From an uncultured Lachnospiraceae bacterium (GTDB lineage Bacteria; Bacillota; Clostridia; Lachnospirales; Lachnospiraceae), in contig CAKRFY010000053.1 in assembly GCA_934320895.1 (NCBI GenBank), forward strand, positions 1-12,710: a DNA stretch of 12,710 bases, written 5' to 3'. The notes below the pieces were generated by a model, which saw only the letters and a program-made list of their open reading frames with translations, was not told where the DNA came from and searched no databases. The position numbers and the translations under genes were made by a program. The number at the start of each line of letters is the position of its first letter. Position 1 is the stretch's first letter. Shown here in pieces: positions 1 through 6,584 of this stretch.

Positions 1-452
1 TCATCTGTAATAAAAAGTACACCTTTCTGTTGAAGTGTCATTCCTGAAAATATATCCTCAAGACTTATGTCGTTTACACTGTCATCCTGCAGAATATCTT
101 TCCATTTAAGATATGTATCACCATCTGTCGTTGTCTGCATAACCGCATTTAGATCATTATCTAAAACAATAATTCCTGTCAAATGCTGCTCACATGCATA
201 AGTATTTAACTCAGCGTCAGTATATTCGTGACTGTTCATATTTTTCGCAAGTTCTGTTGTCTTATCAAGCAGTCTTACAAGACTTTTTGTTTCATCATTT
301 GCCTGATAATTATCATATGTCTCAAGTTTTTCCTTAGCATACTTTATTGTATCACTTGAAAGTTTTTCGGTATTTTTCAATTTGTAATATTTTTCACTTG
401 TAAAATATATTATACCCGACAATCTGTTTTTGCAACTATTTACTTTGCACAT
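1..452 (-). CDS. Partial sensor-domain protein, cut by window edge and probably lacking its N-terminus
   Basis: An open frame runs from a stop near 477 through the left edge, with the first in-frame ATG at 452. The visible part, about 150 residues, has a helical stretch rich in Lys and Glu. After it comes a segment containing CEQHLTGIIVLDNDLNAVMQ and a DGDTYLKWKDIL motif. This resembles the Cache-like extracytoplasmic sensor domain of Lachnospiraceae diguanylate cyclases and hybrid histidine kinases. Such proteins normally begin with a membrane helix just before the YYKLKNTEKLSSD-type helix. Here only about 20 polar residues precede it, no hydrophobic segment occurs in any upstream frame, and no good ribosome binding site precedes the ATG. 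I infer a 5'-truncated or decaying gene. The output domain lies outside the window. The family assignment is from memory of similar proteins and is tentative. Confidence 0.45.
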   Translation of the reverse strand, partial: MCKVNSCKNRLSGIIYFTSEKYYKLKNTEKLSSDTIKYAKEKLETYDNYQANDETKSLVRLLDKTTELAKNMNSHEYTDAELNTYACEQHLTGIIVLDNDLNAVMQTTTDGDTYLKWKDILQDDSVNDISLEDIFSGMTLQQKGVLFITD

Positions 453-510
453 GTGTTCATGTCCACAGCGAAATATTTATTTATATAGTATAAAATTTTC
501 TACTATAATA

Positions 511-568
511 AAAAATGTAGTGGTTATCTGCAATGTCATACGCCACAACAGATAACCACTACATTTTT
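511..568 (-). terminator. Long-stem intrinsic terminator of the response regulator/kinase operon
   Basis: Two perfectly complementary 20-nt arms (511-530 and 549-568) enclose an 18-nt loop. Read on the minus strand, the stem is followed by a T-rich run (about 516 down to 506), 40 nt past the kinase stop codon. The plus-strand side also ends in ATTTTT, so the structure could terminate in both directions. The stem is longer than usual for an intrinsic terminator. Confidence 0.8.
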
Positions 569-607
569 CAGTTCACAAATATACTGATATTTTTGACTGT
601 TTATATT

Positions 608-3049
608 TTAATCACCCACCATACCATTCAAAGTTATAACAACCTTAAACAGATCACCGTCTATGATAACATCAAGACTTCCATCCTGAAGCTTCATTAA
701 ACTTTTAGCTATCGAAAGTCCAAGTCCGCTTCCCTCAGTATTTCTCGACTTATCACCTCTTACAAACCTCTCTGTCAGCTCATCCCCTGAGATATTCAAT
801 GACTGTTCTGACATATTTTTTACCGATATTATAACTTTATCAGAAAACTCTTTACTGTATTCATACTTTCCTTCTGACAATTCTACATCAATATATACTC
901 TCGTATTTTCCATCGCATATTTACATATGTTCTGGAATATATTATCAAAAACTCTTGACAAATGCCTGCCGTCAGCCCTTATTTTAAGCCTATTCTTTTT
1001 ATCATCATCCATCTTAAACTTAACAACAGGTGTAAGATTTCTTTTCTCCATCTTCGGTATATACTCCCCAAGACTCTGTTCAACAAAGACCGGAAGATCA
1101 AGTTCAGCCATATTTACATCTATATTACCTGTTGAAGCCTTTGACAGGTCGAGCAGGTCATATATAAGATTTTTTAATCTCTCTGACTGTCTTTCAAGTA
1201 CCTCCACATACCCTACCGCATTCTCGTTTTTTAAATCTTCCTTCTTTAAAAGATCCACATAACTTATGATTGCCGTCACAGGTGTTTTTATATCGTGGGA
1301 TACATTTGTTATAAGCTCTGTTTTCATCCTCTCACTCTTTATCTGGGCATCTACTGCCTTTTTCATTCCATCACCGATACTGTTAAGACATTCAGCTTCA
1401 TTTTTTACAGGCATAAGCATATCTTCTGTTTTTATCTTTCCATTTATGTCTCCTGCTGCCATCCGTTTTATCCCTGTATGAAGTCTCGATACATCCCTTA
1501 ACACCCTTGCAAGTATGATAGTTCCAAGAATTTTAGCAATTATCACAGTAAAAAATGCAACCTCTGAACCACCATAAACTGCCAGAATACATTCGATAAT
1601 GCCTGCTGCCCAATATACCGCAAATACAAATACGCTTGTCCTTACCATCAATAAAAGTGACTTAACAGCCTTTGCCATGTACATTATCAGCTTTGTTATA
1701 AACATGTTATTTATAACAGCATTATCTTTTAACTGAGCACAAAAGCTCGTATAGAATACCGTAAATATAATTCCTGCTATACTGCCTGCCGTGATACATA
1801 CTGTTATAATGTTGGTAAATCCATATTTTATAAGATTCTTTATTTCATCCTGATCTGTATTTACAAGAACAGTCAATGCAATGCTTACCGCTATTCCTAC
1901 CATAAAAATTGCTATATCCATAGGTATCCTGTAAAAGCAGCCTGGCTTGCCGTTCTCACTTTTTGATGTCTTCGCCATCACAGCAATTCCTATTGAAGAT
2001 ATAAGTAAAAGTATTCCTGAAATATATGTGGCAAACGATACGCTTTTCGCATTAGCATCGTACCAGCACAGATAATAGAAATCATCACCTGATCTTAAAT
2101 CCCTGCGTATATCACCTGTAATCTTATAACCATAAGAATCGTTCCCTTTAGTATATTGTACTGCATCTACATAACATCTGTTATTTCGCTGTTTAACACT
2201 ATGTACTGCGAATCTCAGGTTTCCTCTTAACAATTCAGATTCGTTACATGTTTCTAACATAGCAGACTTGAATTCACCTGTAAACGGACTGGTTCCTGAT
2301 GAATCTAAGTCCATACTAAACATCGCCTCAACCCATAGCGAATTATCATCAGCAACCTTTATTCCCCCTATTTTTTTCCCTGAAAGTTTTTTAAACATTT
2401 TATCCCTGTAACTTTCATCAAATGAAACAGAACATATTATCTCTCCTTCATATGAGTAAAAATCTAATATCATTTTGTCATATGGATAAATTTTTTTCAG
2501 AATAGAAATCATACTTTTTCTTTTATTTTTGCCATATTGAGTCCTATAAAAAAATTGTTCAATAGCATCATTATATAATTTTTTCTTATCAAATATAAAA
2601 CTGGTACTGTTACGATTCTGAAAATAATGCATCTCTCCCCTCGTAGTTACTTTATAACCTTTCCCTGCGAAGCCATTGCTGTAATCAATTTTGCCTAAAT
2701 TATCGACCTTAAATGTAAACATATAGTTTGAGTCTTTATTATCAATATATTTTTTTTGGAGATTTGATAATCCAACTAACTGAGATTCACATTTCATATC
2801 TTTATATGCATCCTTATTTAATACAAGTTTTGAATACTCTGCTGCTTTTTTATTCATTGCCTGTATTCTGTTTTTTATCTCAGCTTTCACGCCGCTTGTT
2901 CCAACACCATATTTGCCAGTGGCAACGATAAGTATCATCCCCATTACCAGAAATACGGATAACGATACAGCCTGAATTATATTAAAAACAACTCTCAGGC
3001 TTTTTTTGTTATCATTCCTGTTTTTCTTAGTTATTTTAATATCTTTCAT
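608..3049 (-). CDS. Multi-membrane sensor histidine kinase with large outer domain
   Basis: This is the sensor kinase partner of the response regulator 66 nt upstream, 813 residues from the chosen ATG. In order: TM1 (about 20-45), an outer domain of about 290 residues, five more hydrophobic segments (about 337-359, 377-396, 409-436, 465-493, 497-517), a HAMP-like linker (about 515-540), HisKA with NVSHDIKTPVTAI (His about 585), and HATPase_c with an N-box (NIFQNICKYA, about 704-712) and a G2 box GSGLGLS (about 773-779). The usual DxGxG box is absent. In its place is a VKNMSEQSLNISGDELTERF segment, as I recall from VanS-like clostridial kinases. The ATG at 3049 has GGTGGG 7 nt upstream. A GTG at 3061 falls inside that site and is rejected. 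The six membrane segments put both ends in the cytoplasm. The ligand is unknown; the size suggests an envelope or peptide stimulus. Kinase identity is firm. Confidence 0.93.
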   Translation of the reverse strand: MKDIKITKKNRNDNKKSLRVVFNIIQAVSLSVFLVMGMILIVATGKYGVGTSGVKAEIKNRIQAMNKKAAEYSKLVLNKDAYKDMKCESQLVGLSNLQKKYIDNKDSNYMFTFKVDNLGKIDYSNGFAGKGYKVTTRGEMHYFQNRNSTSFIFDKKKLYNDAIEQFFYRTQYGKNKRKSMISILKKIYPYDKMILDFYSYEGEIICSVSFDESYRDKMFKKLSGKKIGGIKVADDNSLWVEAMFSMDLDSSGTSPFTGEFKSAMLETCNESELLRGNLRFAVHSVKQRNNRCYVDAVQYTKGNDSYGYKITGDIRRDLRSGDDFYYLCWYDANAKSVSFATYISGILLLISSIGIAVMAKTSKSENGKPGCFYRIPMDIAIFMVGIAVSIALTVLVNTDQDEIKNLIKYGFTNIITVCITAGSIAGIIFTVFYTSFCAQLKDNAVINNMFITKLIMYMAKAVKSLLLMVRTSVFVFAVYWAAGIIECILAVYGGSEVAFFTVIIAKILGTIILARVLRDVSRLHTGIKRMAAGDINGKIKTEDMLMPVKNEAECLNSIGDGMKKAVDAQIKSERMKTELITNVSHDIKTPVTAIISYVDLLKKEDLKNENAVGYVEVLERQSERLKNLIYDLLDLSKASTGNIDVNMAELDLPVFVEQSLGEYIPKMEKRNLTPVVKFKMDDDKKNRLKIRADGRHLSRVFDNIFQNICKYAMENTRVYIDVELSEGKYEYSKEFSDKVIISVKNMSEQSLNISGDELTERFVRGDKSRNTEGSGLGLSIAKSLMKLQDGSLDVIIDGDLFKVVITLNGMVGD

Positions 3050-3056
3050 GTATATT

Positions 3057-3065
3057 CCCACCTTT
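3057..3065 (-). promoter_or_regulatory. Ribosome binding site fixing the kinase start
   Basis: AAAGGTGGG on the minus strand sits 7 nt before the ATG at 3049. A longer reading from GTG at 3061 would start inside this site, so the ATG is preferred. Confidence 0.75.
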
Positions 3066-3115
3066 CGCCTTTTACTCTGCCATTCTGATACTACTTAAAG
3101 ATGAACATTATCCTC

Positions 3116-3808
3116 TTACTTCTCACACTTGTATCCCTGCCCCCACACTACTTTTAAGTATCTTGGTTCTGAAGGATTTATCTCTATTTTTTCTCTTAAA
3201 TGTCTGATATGTACCGCAACCGTTCCCTCACTACCCATAGGAGTATCTTTCCATACTTCTCTGTATATCTCTTTCGGAGAGATTACCTTTCCTGGCTGCT
3301 TTATAAATAATTTAAGTATCTCAAATTCAGTAGGAGTAAGATCTTTTTCCTCACCATCTACAAATACCTGTTTTGCCGTATCGTCAAGTTCAAGCCCGCC
3401 AAGTATATATCTTGTCTCCTCTTCGCTTTTTTCTCCACCACCAAGCATCATGTATCTTCTAAGCTGAGCTTTTACCCTTGCGATCAGTTCGACCGGATTA
3501 AATGGTTTGGTAATATAATCATCTGCTCCGACATTAAGACCGAGTATCTTATCAGTATCCTCACTCTTAGCTGTAAGAAGGATAACGGGCACATTTGAGC
3601 TTTCCCTTATCTTACTCATCGCAGATATTCCATCCATAACAGGCATCATAATGTCCATGACCACGAGATGAACTTTCATACTCCCAACAAGTTCTACCGC
3701 TTCCCTCCCATTATACGCTTTTAAAACATTATAACCCTGACTGGTTAAATATATCGCTATAGCATCTACTATATCTTTTTCATCATCACAAATTATTATA
3801 TTGTACAT
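3116..3808 (-). CDS. OmpR/PhoB-family response regulator, VanR-like
   Basis: 230 residues, a standard length for the family. The receiver domain (1 to about 118) has the acidic pair D8/D9, phosphoacceptor D52 in VVMDIMMPVMDG, T79 in VILLTAK and K101 in DYITKPF. The DNA-binding winged-helix domain (about 130-228) carries the expected LTPTEFEILKLF and VHIRHLREKIE segments. Phosphorylated by the kinase encoded immediately downstream, it should bind direct-repeat DNA as a head-to-tail dimer. The ATG at 3808 is preceded by GGGAG, 10 nt away. Regulator and kinase form a two-gene operon with a 66-nt gap and no terminator between them. The tandem 11-bp repeat about 170 nt upstream is a plausible autoregulatory site. 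Targets outside the operon are unknown. Family assignment is secure, while the VanR likeness is only general. Confidence 0.95.
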   Translation of the reverse strand: MYNIIICDDEKDIVDAIAIYLTSQGYNVLKAYNGREAVELVGSMKVHLVVMDIMMPVMDGISAMSKIRESSNVPVILLTAKSEDTDKILGLNVGADDYITKPFNPVELIARVKAQLRRYMMLGGGEKSEEETRYILGGLELDDTAKQVFVDGEEKDLTPTEFEILKLFIKQPGKVISPKEIYREVWKDTPMGSEGTVAVHIRHLREKIEINPSEPRYLKVVWGQGYKCEK

Positions 3809-3835
3809 TTTTCACTCACTCCCATTTTGTATTTT

Positions 3836-3849
3836 CATTTTGCAAAATG
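3836..3849. repeat. 14-bp perfect palindrome in the regulator leader
   Basis: CATTTTGCAAAATG is a perfect palindrome 28-41 nt upstream of the regulator ATG. The half-site CATTTTG also occurs at 3823-3829 in the same orientation, 13 nt away. It could be an operator or a leader structure. A+T richness makes chance occurrence possible. Confidence 0.4.
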
Positions 3850-3854
3850 TGTAA

Positions 3855-3877
3855 AATATCTGTGTATGCCAGATATT
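3855..3877. repeat. 8-bp inverted repeat with 7-nt loop
   Basis: AATATCTG (3855-3862) and CAGATATT (3870-3877) are complementary. The element lies in the presumed 5' leader of the regulator mRNA and could form a small hairpin. There is no T-tract on either side, so it is not a terminator. Confidence 0.4.
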
Positions 3878-3894
3878 CTGACAAACACATTTAA

Positions 3895-3937
3895 GAGCTG
3901 TATCAAAGATTAATTATATACATCTCCGGTACAGCTC
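3895..3937 (-). repeat. Inverted repeat GAGCTGTA/TACAGCTC downstream of the anti-sigma gene
   Basis: GAGCTGTA (3895-3902) and TACAGCTC (3930-3937) form an 8-bp stem around a 27-nt loop. It could be a weak terminator for the sigma/anti-sigma operon (on the minus strand the stem is followed by TTAAATGTG, a poor U-tract). It could also be a structure at the very 5' end of the regulator transcript. Function unresolved. Confidence 0.35.
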
Positions 3938-3939
3938 AT

Positions 3940-3968
3940 ATTATCTCAAAAAATTTATTAAGAAAAAA
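3940..3968 (-). promoter_or_regulatory. Candidate activator-dependent promoter for the regulator/kinase operon
   Basis: On the minus strand a good -10 (GATAAT, 3945-3940, or the overlapping TAATAT) lies 17 nt from a poor -35 (TTTTTT, 3968-3963). A strong -10 with a weak -35, just downstream of a tandem repeat box, is the pattern expected of a promoter that needs an activator. The start point would be near 3933, giving a leader of about 125 nt. Confidence 0.4.
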
Positions 3969-3977
3969 GCAGGTAAA

Positions 3978-3999
3978 TGTTTAAGATTTGTTTAAGATT
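3978..3999. promoter_or_regulatory. Perfect tandem 11-bp repeat, response-regulator (PhoP-box-like) site
   Basis: TGTTTAAGATT occurs twice back to back with an exact 11-bp period (3978-3988 and 3989-3999). On the minus strand the core is TAAACA-N5-TAAACA. OmpR-family regulators bind hexamer repeats separated by 5 bp, as in the PhoP boxes of Bacillus (TTAACA-N5-TTAACA) and enterobacteria (GTTTA-N5-GTTTA). The site lies just upstream of the candidate regulator promoter and about 20 nt past the anti-sigma stop codon. The sequence and period are direct observations; binding by the adjacent regulator is inference. Confidence 0.6.
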
Positions 4000-4019
4000 T
4001 TGAAGTTATCAATCACACT

Positions 4020-5513
4020 CTAATCAATATACTCAAATCCCGCAAGAATATATGGAAGCTGATTATTGATAATATCAGAAAATGTCTCAATAGCTTTCTT
4101 ATCTTTAACTTCATTATACTTTATCATATAAGTACATCCACCTCTCTTACAATCACTGAACCCAACACGCTCCATGCCAGCCACATTGTCCTCTATCTGC
4201 GTCAGATCAGTTGTATGTAATCTGTAGATAGTAAACAGTTCCTGCTTAATGCCGTCTTTTTCGCCATAGAATGTAACCATATCCTGTCTGCAGCCTATAT
4301 CTTTATTGTATGCTCCATCTTTTTCCTCAGTTTTAAGATACTTTGCTGTGTCAGAAAGCACATCCAATGTAAAGTTCGCATTAGTTGTAAATCTCTTGTA
4401 AGACGGCTCATTTTTGTTTTCTTTAAGTATGAACTCATGTCCATTAAACGAAACACTCTCAACCTTGTCAAGATCAACGATCTCTTTGAAATCAATCTTA
4501 TAATAACCATTTGACTCTAAAACATGATAATCCTGTTCAGCACCATACCCTACAAATCTGCTGTCTATTTTTCTTCCGTCAAGATATTTTACAACAAGTC
4601 TGTCTTTTCCTTCCACCTGTCTTTCGTACTCCTCTTTAGTCCCCTCAAATTCCCTGTATTTTTCTATCTTAAAATAAGTTGTTAAAGACAACGGTGTGAG
4701 TTCAAACTTATTCCATACAACATCAGAACAGTTTAAGTTCATAGGAACATTTATATTTTTTACAATGGATTTATTATTGACTTCGAGTTTCCATTTTAAG
4801 TTCCACTCACCTTTGCATACTGCTACAAAATTAAAATTATGATTATACTGGTTATCATATCCTATGTCCTTCAGCGTAAGTGTCACCTCTTTTCCAGCTA
4901 AACTTTTTCCTTTTTTCCAATCGACATCATATGATACTGATATTAAAAACTTTGCAGTATCTCCCTCAAACCAGTTTTTACACACCTCTAAACTGGTGCC
5001 TCCTTCGTCTACCTTATGATTTTTGACTGAAAAATCATAAGCGTCAAAAAAAAGGTCTTTGTTGCACTGGGTAATCCCTTTCACATCAATTACCGCATAA
5101 AATCCTGATTCATAAGCCATGACCTGTCCCATGGAAACCTCTACATCGCCGCTCTTTGCTGTTGCCTGTGCATCTGAAACCATTTCAGCCGCCTGCTTTT
5201 CCTGTGTACCGCCATTTATTCCAAAATAACTGCTTATCGCAGAATTAAGTTTTAATGTAGCTGCTGCCGTTCCGCCCACGAGCAGAGTCACTCCTAAAGC
5301 CGCCGCAACAGCCCTTGTAAATCTGCGTGACATAAATTTTACCTTTATGTTACCATCTGTAGCAGCTATATTACTTTTTGCTTCTATTTTTCCTATTTTT
5401 TCCATTGTCCTTGTTAATATACGCTGTTTTTCTTCACTTGTCATCATATTCCCACCTTCTTTTATATCTGAATCTTTCCCCATATCACTAAGCATTTTAT
5501 CTAAATCCTTCAT
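4020..5513 (-). CDS. Membrane anti-sigma-like protein with large extracytoplasmic domain (DUF4179-like)
   Basis: 497 residues from the ATG at 5513, which has GGAGG 9 nt upstream. Longer readings run into the sigma gene. The N-terminal 60 or so residues are cytoplasmic and contain the helix TSEEKQRILTRTMEKIGK. One membrane helix spans about 65-87 (RAVAAALGVTLLVGGTAAA). About 410 outer residues follow, including a WNLKWKLEV segment and a later ELTPLSLTTYF segment, typical of DUF4179-type proteins paired with ECF sigma factors in clostridia. There is no HxxxCxxC zinc motif. It should hold the sigma factor at the membrane until an envelope signal releases it. It starts 5 nt after the sigma stop, so the two are co-transcribed and probably translationally coupled. 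The stimulus is unknown. Topology and context are strong; the DUF assignment is from memory. Confidence 0.8.
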   Translation of the reverse strand: MKDLDKMLSDMGKDSDIKEGGNMMTSEEKQRILTRTMEKIGKIEAKSNIAATDGNIKVKFMSRRFTRAVAAALGVTLLVGGTAAATLKLNSAISSYFGINGGTQEKQAAEMVSDAQATAKSGDVEVSMGQVMAYESGFYAVIDVKGITQCNKDLFFDAYDFSVKNHKVDEGGTSLEVCKNWFEGDTAKFLISVSYDVDWKKGKSLAGKEVTLTLKDIGYDNQYNHNFNFVAVCKGEWNLKWKLEVNNKSIVKNINVPMNLNCSDVVWNKFELTPLSLTTYFKIEKYREFEGTKEEYERQVEGKDRLVVKYLDGRKIDSRFVGYGAEQDYHVLESNGYYKIDFKEIVDLDKVESVSFNGHEFILKENKNEPSYKRFTTNANFTLDVLSDTAKYLKTEEKDGAYNKDIGCRQDMVTFYGEKDGIKQELFTIYRLHTTDLTQIEDNVAGMERVGFSDCKRGGCTYMIKYNEVKDKKAIETFSDIINNQLPYILAGFEYID

Positions 5514-5518
5514 AACAA

Positions 5519-6115
5519 TCAGCCTCCCATCTCTATCCCACACTCGATAAGCTGTGTTCTCAATCTTATCCGTCCCCTGCACAGCCTGTTCTCAACTGTC
5601 TTTGCTTTAATTCCCATCTTCTCAGCAATTTCTTTTACACTGCACCCGTCAAAATATCTGAATGAAAATATTTCATTGTCCGGACTTTTCATTTCCTCGA
5701 TAAGCTGGTGCAGCAGAACATATTCGCTGTTCTTTATCACCTCATGCTCAACATTATCATCTGCGATAAGCCTGCCTGATGCATCCACATTGTCAATCTC
5801 CTCATCAGACATTCCCGACTTTATACTCATAAGTTTTCTGCGGCGATTTAGAGCTGTCCTTCTGGCTATTCCGTACAAATATTCTTTAAGACCGCTGTCC
5901 CTACTGACTTTCACTTTTCTCCTTGCCATCCACAATGCCACAAAAACATCAGATATCGTCTCCTCTAGATCCTCATCTGTAAATCCAAGAAGTATCGAAC
6001 TGCATATAGTCTTAACTGCGTTACCGTATCTGTCGATAATCTTTTCCATTGCTTTTGAAGCATCTTTGTCAAGCATGCGGAGAAGTTCTTTTTCTTCCCG
6101 TCTTTCTACTTCCAC
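5519..6115 (-). CDS. ECF (extracytoplasmic function) RNA polymerase sigma factor
   Basis: 198 residues with the two-domain ECF layout. Region 2 (about 17-95) runs from ASKAMEKIIDRYG through DEDLEETISDVFVALW to the -10-binding LKEYLYGIARRTALNRRRK. A short acidic linker follows. Region 4 (about 137-190) contains the helix-turn-helix SVKEIAEKMGIKAKTVENRLCRGRIRLR. It directs RNA polymerase to a small regulon and is presumably held inactive by the membrane protein encoded 5 nt downstream. Start choice: GTG at 6115 has AAAGGAG at a spacing of 8. The alternative GTG at 6122-6124 overlaps that site and would add only three residues. A promoter-like TGAGGGATTT element about 65-75 nt upstream may be its own target. 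ECF identity is secure; the subgroup is not assigned. Confidence 0.93.
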   Translation of the reverse strand: MEVERREEKELLRMLDKDASKAMEKIIDRYGNAVKTICSSILLGFTDEDLEETISDVFVALWMARRKVKVSRDSGLKEYLYGIARRTALNRRRKLMSIKSGMSDEEIDNVDASGRLIADDNVEHEVIKNSEYVLLHQLIEEMKSPDNEIFSFRYFDGCSVKEIAEKMGIKAKTVENRLCRGRIRLRTQLIECGIEMGG

Positions 6116-6123
6116 TCTGACCA

Positions 6124-6130
6124 CTCCTTT
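6124..6130 (-). promoter_or_regulatory. Ribosome binding site selecting the GTG start of the sigma gene
   Basis: AAAGGAG on the minus strand, 8 nt before GTG at 6115. It overlaps the upstream GTG at 6122-6124, which is therefore unlikely to be used. Confidence 0.7.
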
Positions 6131-6157
6131 GTTGTATTTTTTAAGGTCTTCACATTA

Positions 6158-6188
6158 CTATTGGTGTCTAATGGTGGAAATCCCTCAC
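6158..6188 (-). promoter_or_regulatory. Candidate ECF-type autoregulatory promoter
   Basis: Minus-strand reading gives TGAGGGATTT (6187-6178), a short spacer, then TTAGACA (6171-6165), 50-73 nt before the sigma start codon. It is the only G+C-richer patch in a very A+T-rich leader and does not fit a sigma-A promoter. ECF genes usually drive their own operon. The exact -35 and -10 boundaries cannot be fixed from one copy. Confidence 0.3.
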
Positions 6189-6324
6189 TTTTTTCAGATT
6201 TTTACTAAATTTTTATACCTTATATTTAAACTTTATATCTTCTAATTTTTTCATTTTTAATTTATAAATCAAATAGTCAAGCGGATATTTACAATCCGCT
6301 CTGCTACTTGCTCATAACAAACAA

Positions 6325-6356
6325 GAGAGATTAAAGCAAAACCTTAATCCCTCTCT
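6325..6356 (-). terminator. Terminator-like hairpin downstream of the R-M cassette
   Basis: On the minus strand AGAGAGGGATTAAGG folds against CTTTAATCTCTCT. The inner 8-bp helix includes one G-U pair, and a 2-nt GG bulge separates it from an outer 5-bp helix. TGTTTGTT follows, a weak but T-rich tail. It is about 200 nt past the endonuclease stop and would isolate the cassette from the sigma operon. Confidence 0.5.
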
Positions 6357-6449
6357 ACTACTTCAAATTCTTCAAAACCTGTTCATAAATGATACACCAC
6401 ACTAGTTTTCTCATTCATCTGCATTATAGGCAAATGCGAAATCTGTCAT

Positions 6450-6584
6450 TTATTCTAGTTTTCTTAACCAATTTTCTCCTGTATCTTTGCATAAACTTAC
6501 CAATTTTTCCTTATCTTCTTCAAACATATACGGGCTTTCATCTTTCCAAACATAACACTCATCTCGGCCCCATAAATTTATCAC
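6450..6584 (-). pseudogene. Short coding-like open frame overlapping and following the endonuclease 3' end
   Basis: In the -1 frame relative to the endonuclease, an open stretch of 44 codons runs from a GTG at 6584 to TAA at 6450-6452. It reads through DECYVWKDESPYMF and EEDKEKLVSLCKDTGENW to a final RKLE. The charge pattern and amino-acid mix look like real protein, unlike the other frames here. There is no ribosome binding site at the GTG. Losing one G from the GGGG run at 6569-6572 would fuse this stretch onto the endonuclease, giving about 338 residues. It may be the remnant of a displaced gene, a lost C-terminal extension, or chance. I do not recognise the peptide. Confidence 0.3.

Larger units (their letters stand above)
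6116..6558. other. 443-bp gene-poor region between the sigma operon and the R-M cassette
   Basis: No complete gene is visible. Positions 6185-6275 are almost pure A/T. A 7-bp inverted repeat with a 7-nt loop lies at 6280-6300 (AGCGGAT/ATCCGCT) and has no T-tract. A larger hairpin at 6325-6356 looks like a terminator. Positions 6450-6558 hold the open extension that follows the endonuclease. Positions 6358-6414 encode an 18-residue scrap (MRKLVWCIIYEQVLKNLK) that ends just before the hairpin. The region looks like a junction carrying remnants. Confidence 0.5.

Noticed and set aside
409..435. Promoter-like TTGCAA-15-TATAAT on the minus strand within the truncated sensor frame
   Set aside because: The 15-nt spacing is too short, it lies inside the open frame, and no start codon with a ribosome binding site follows.
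484..507. TATAGTA/TACTATA inverted repeat as an operator
   Set aside because: Seven A/T-rich base pairs in an A/T-rich stretch are easily expected by chance, and no confident gene start lies nearby.
5676..6245. Plus-strand 189-codon open frame opposite the ECF sigma gene
   Set aside because: It is the reverse-strand shadow of a clear sigma factor. The Ser/Leu/Ile-rich composition is typical of antisense frames.
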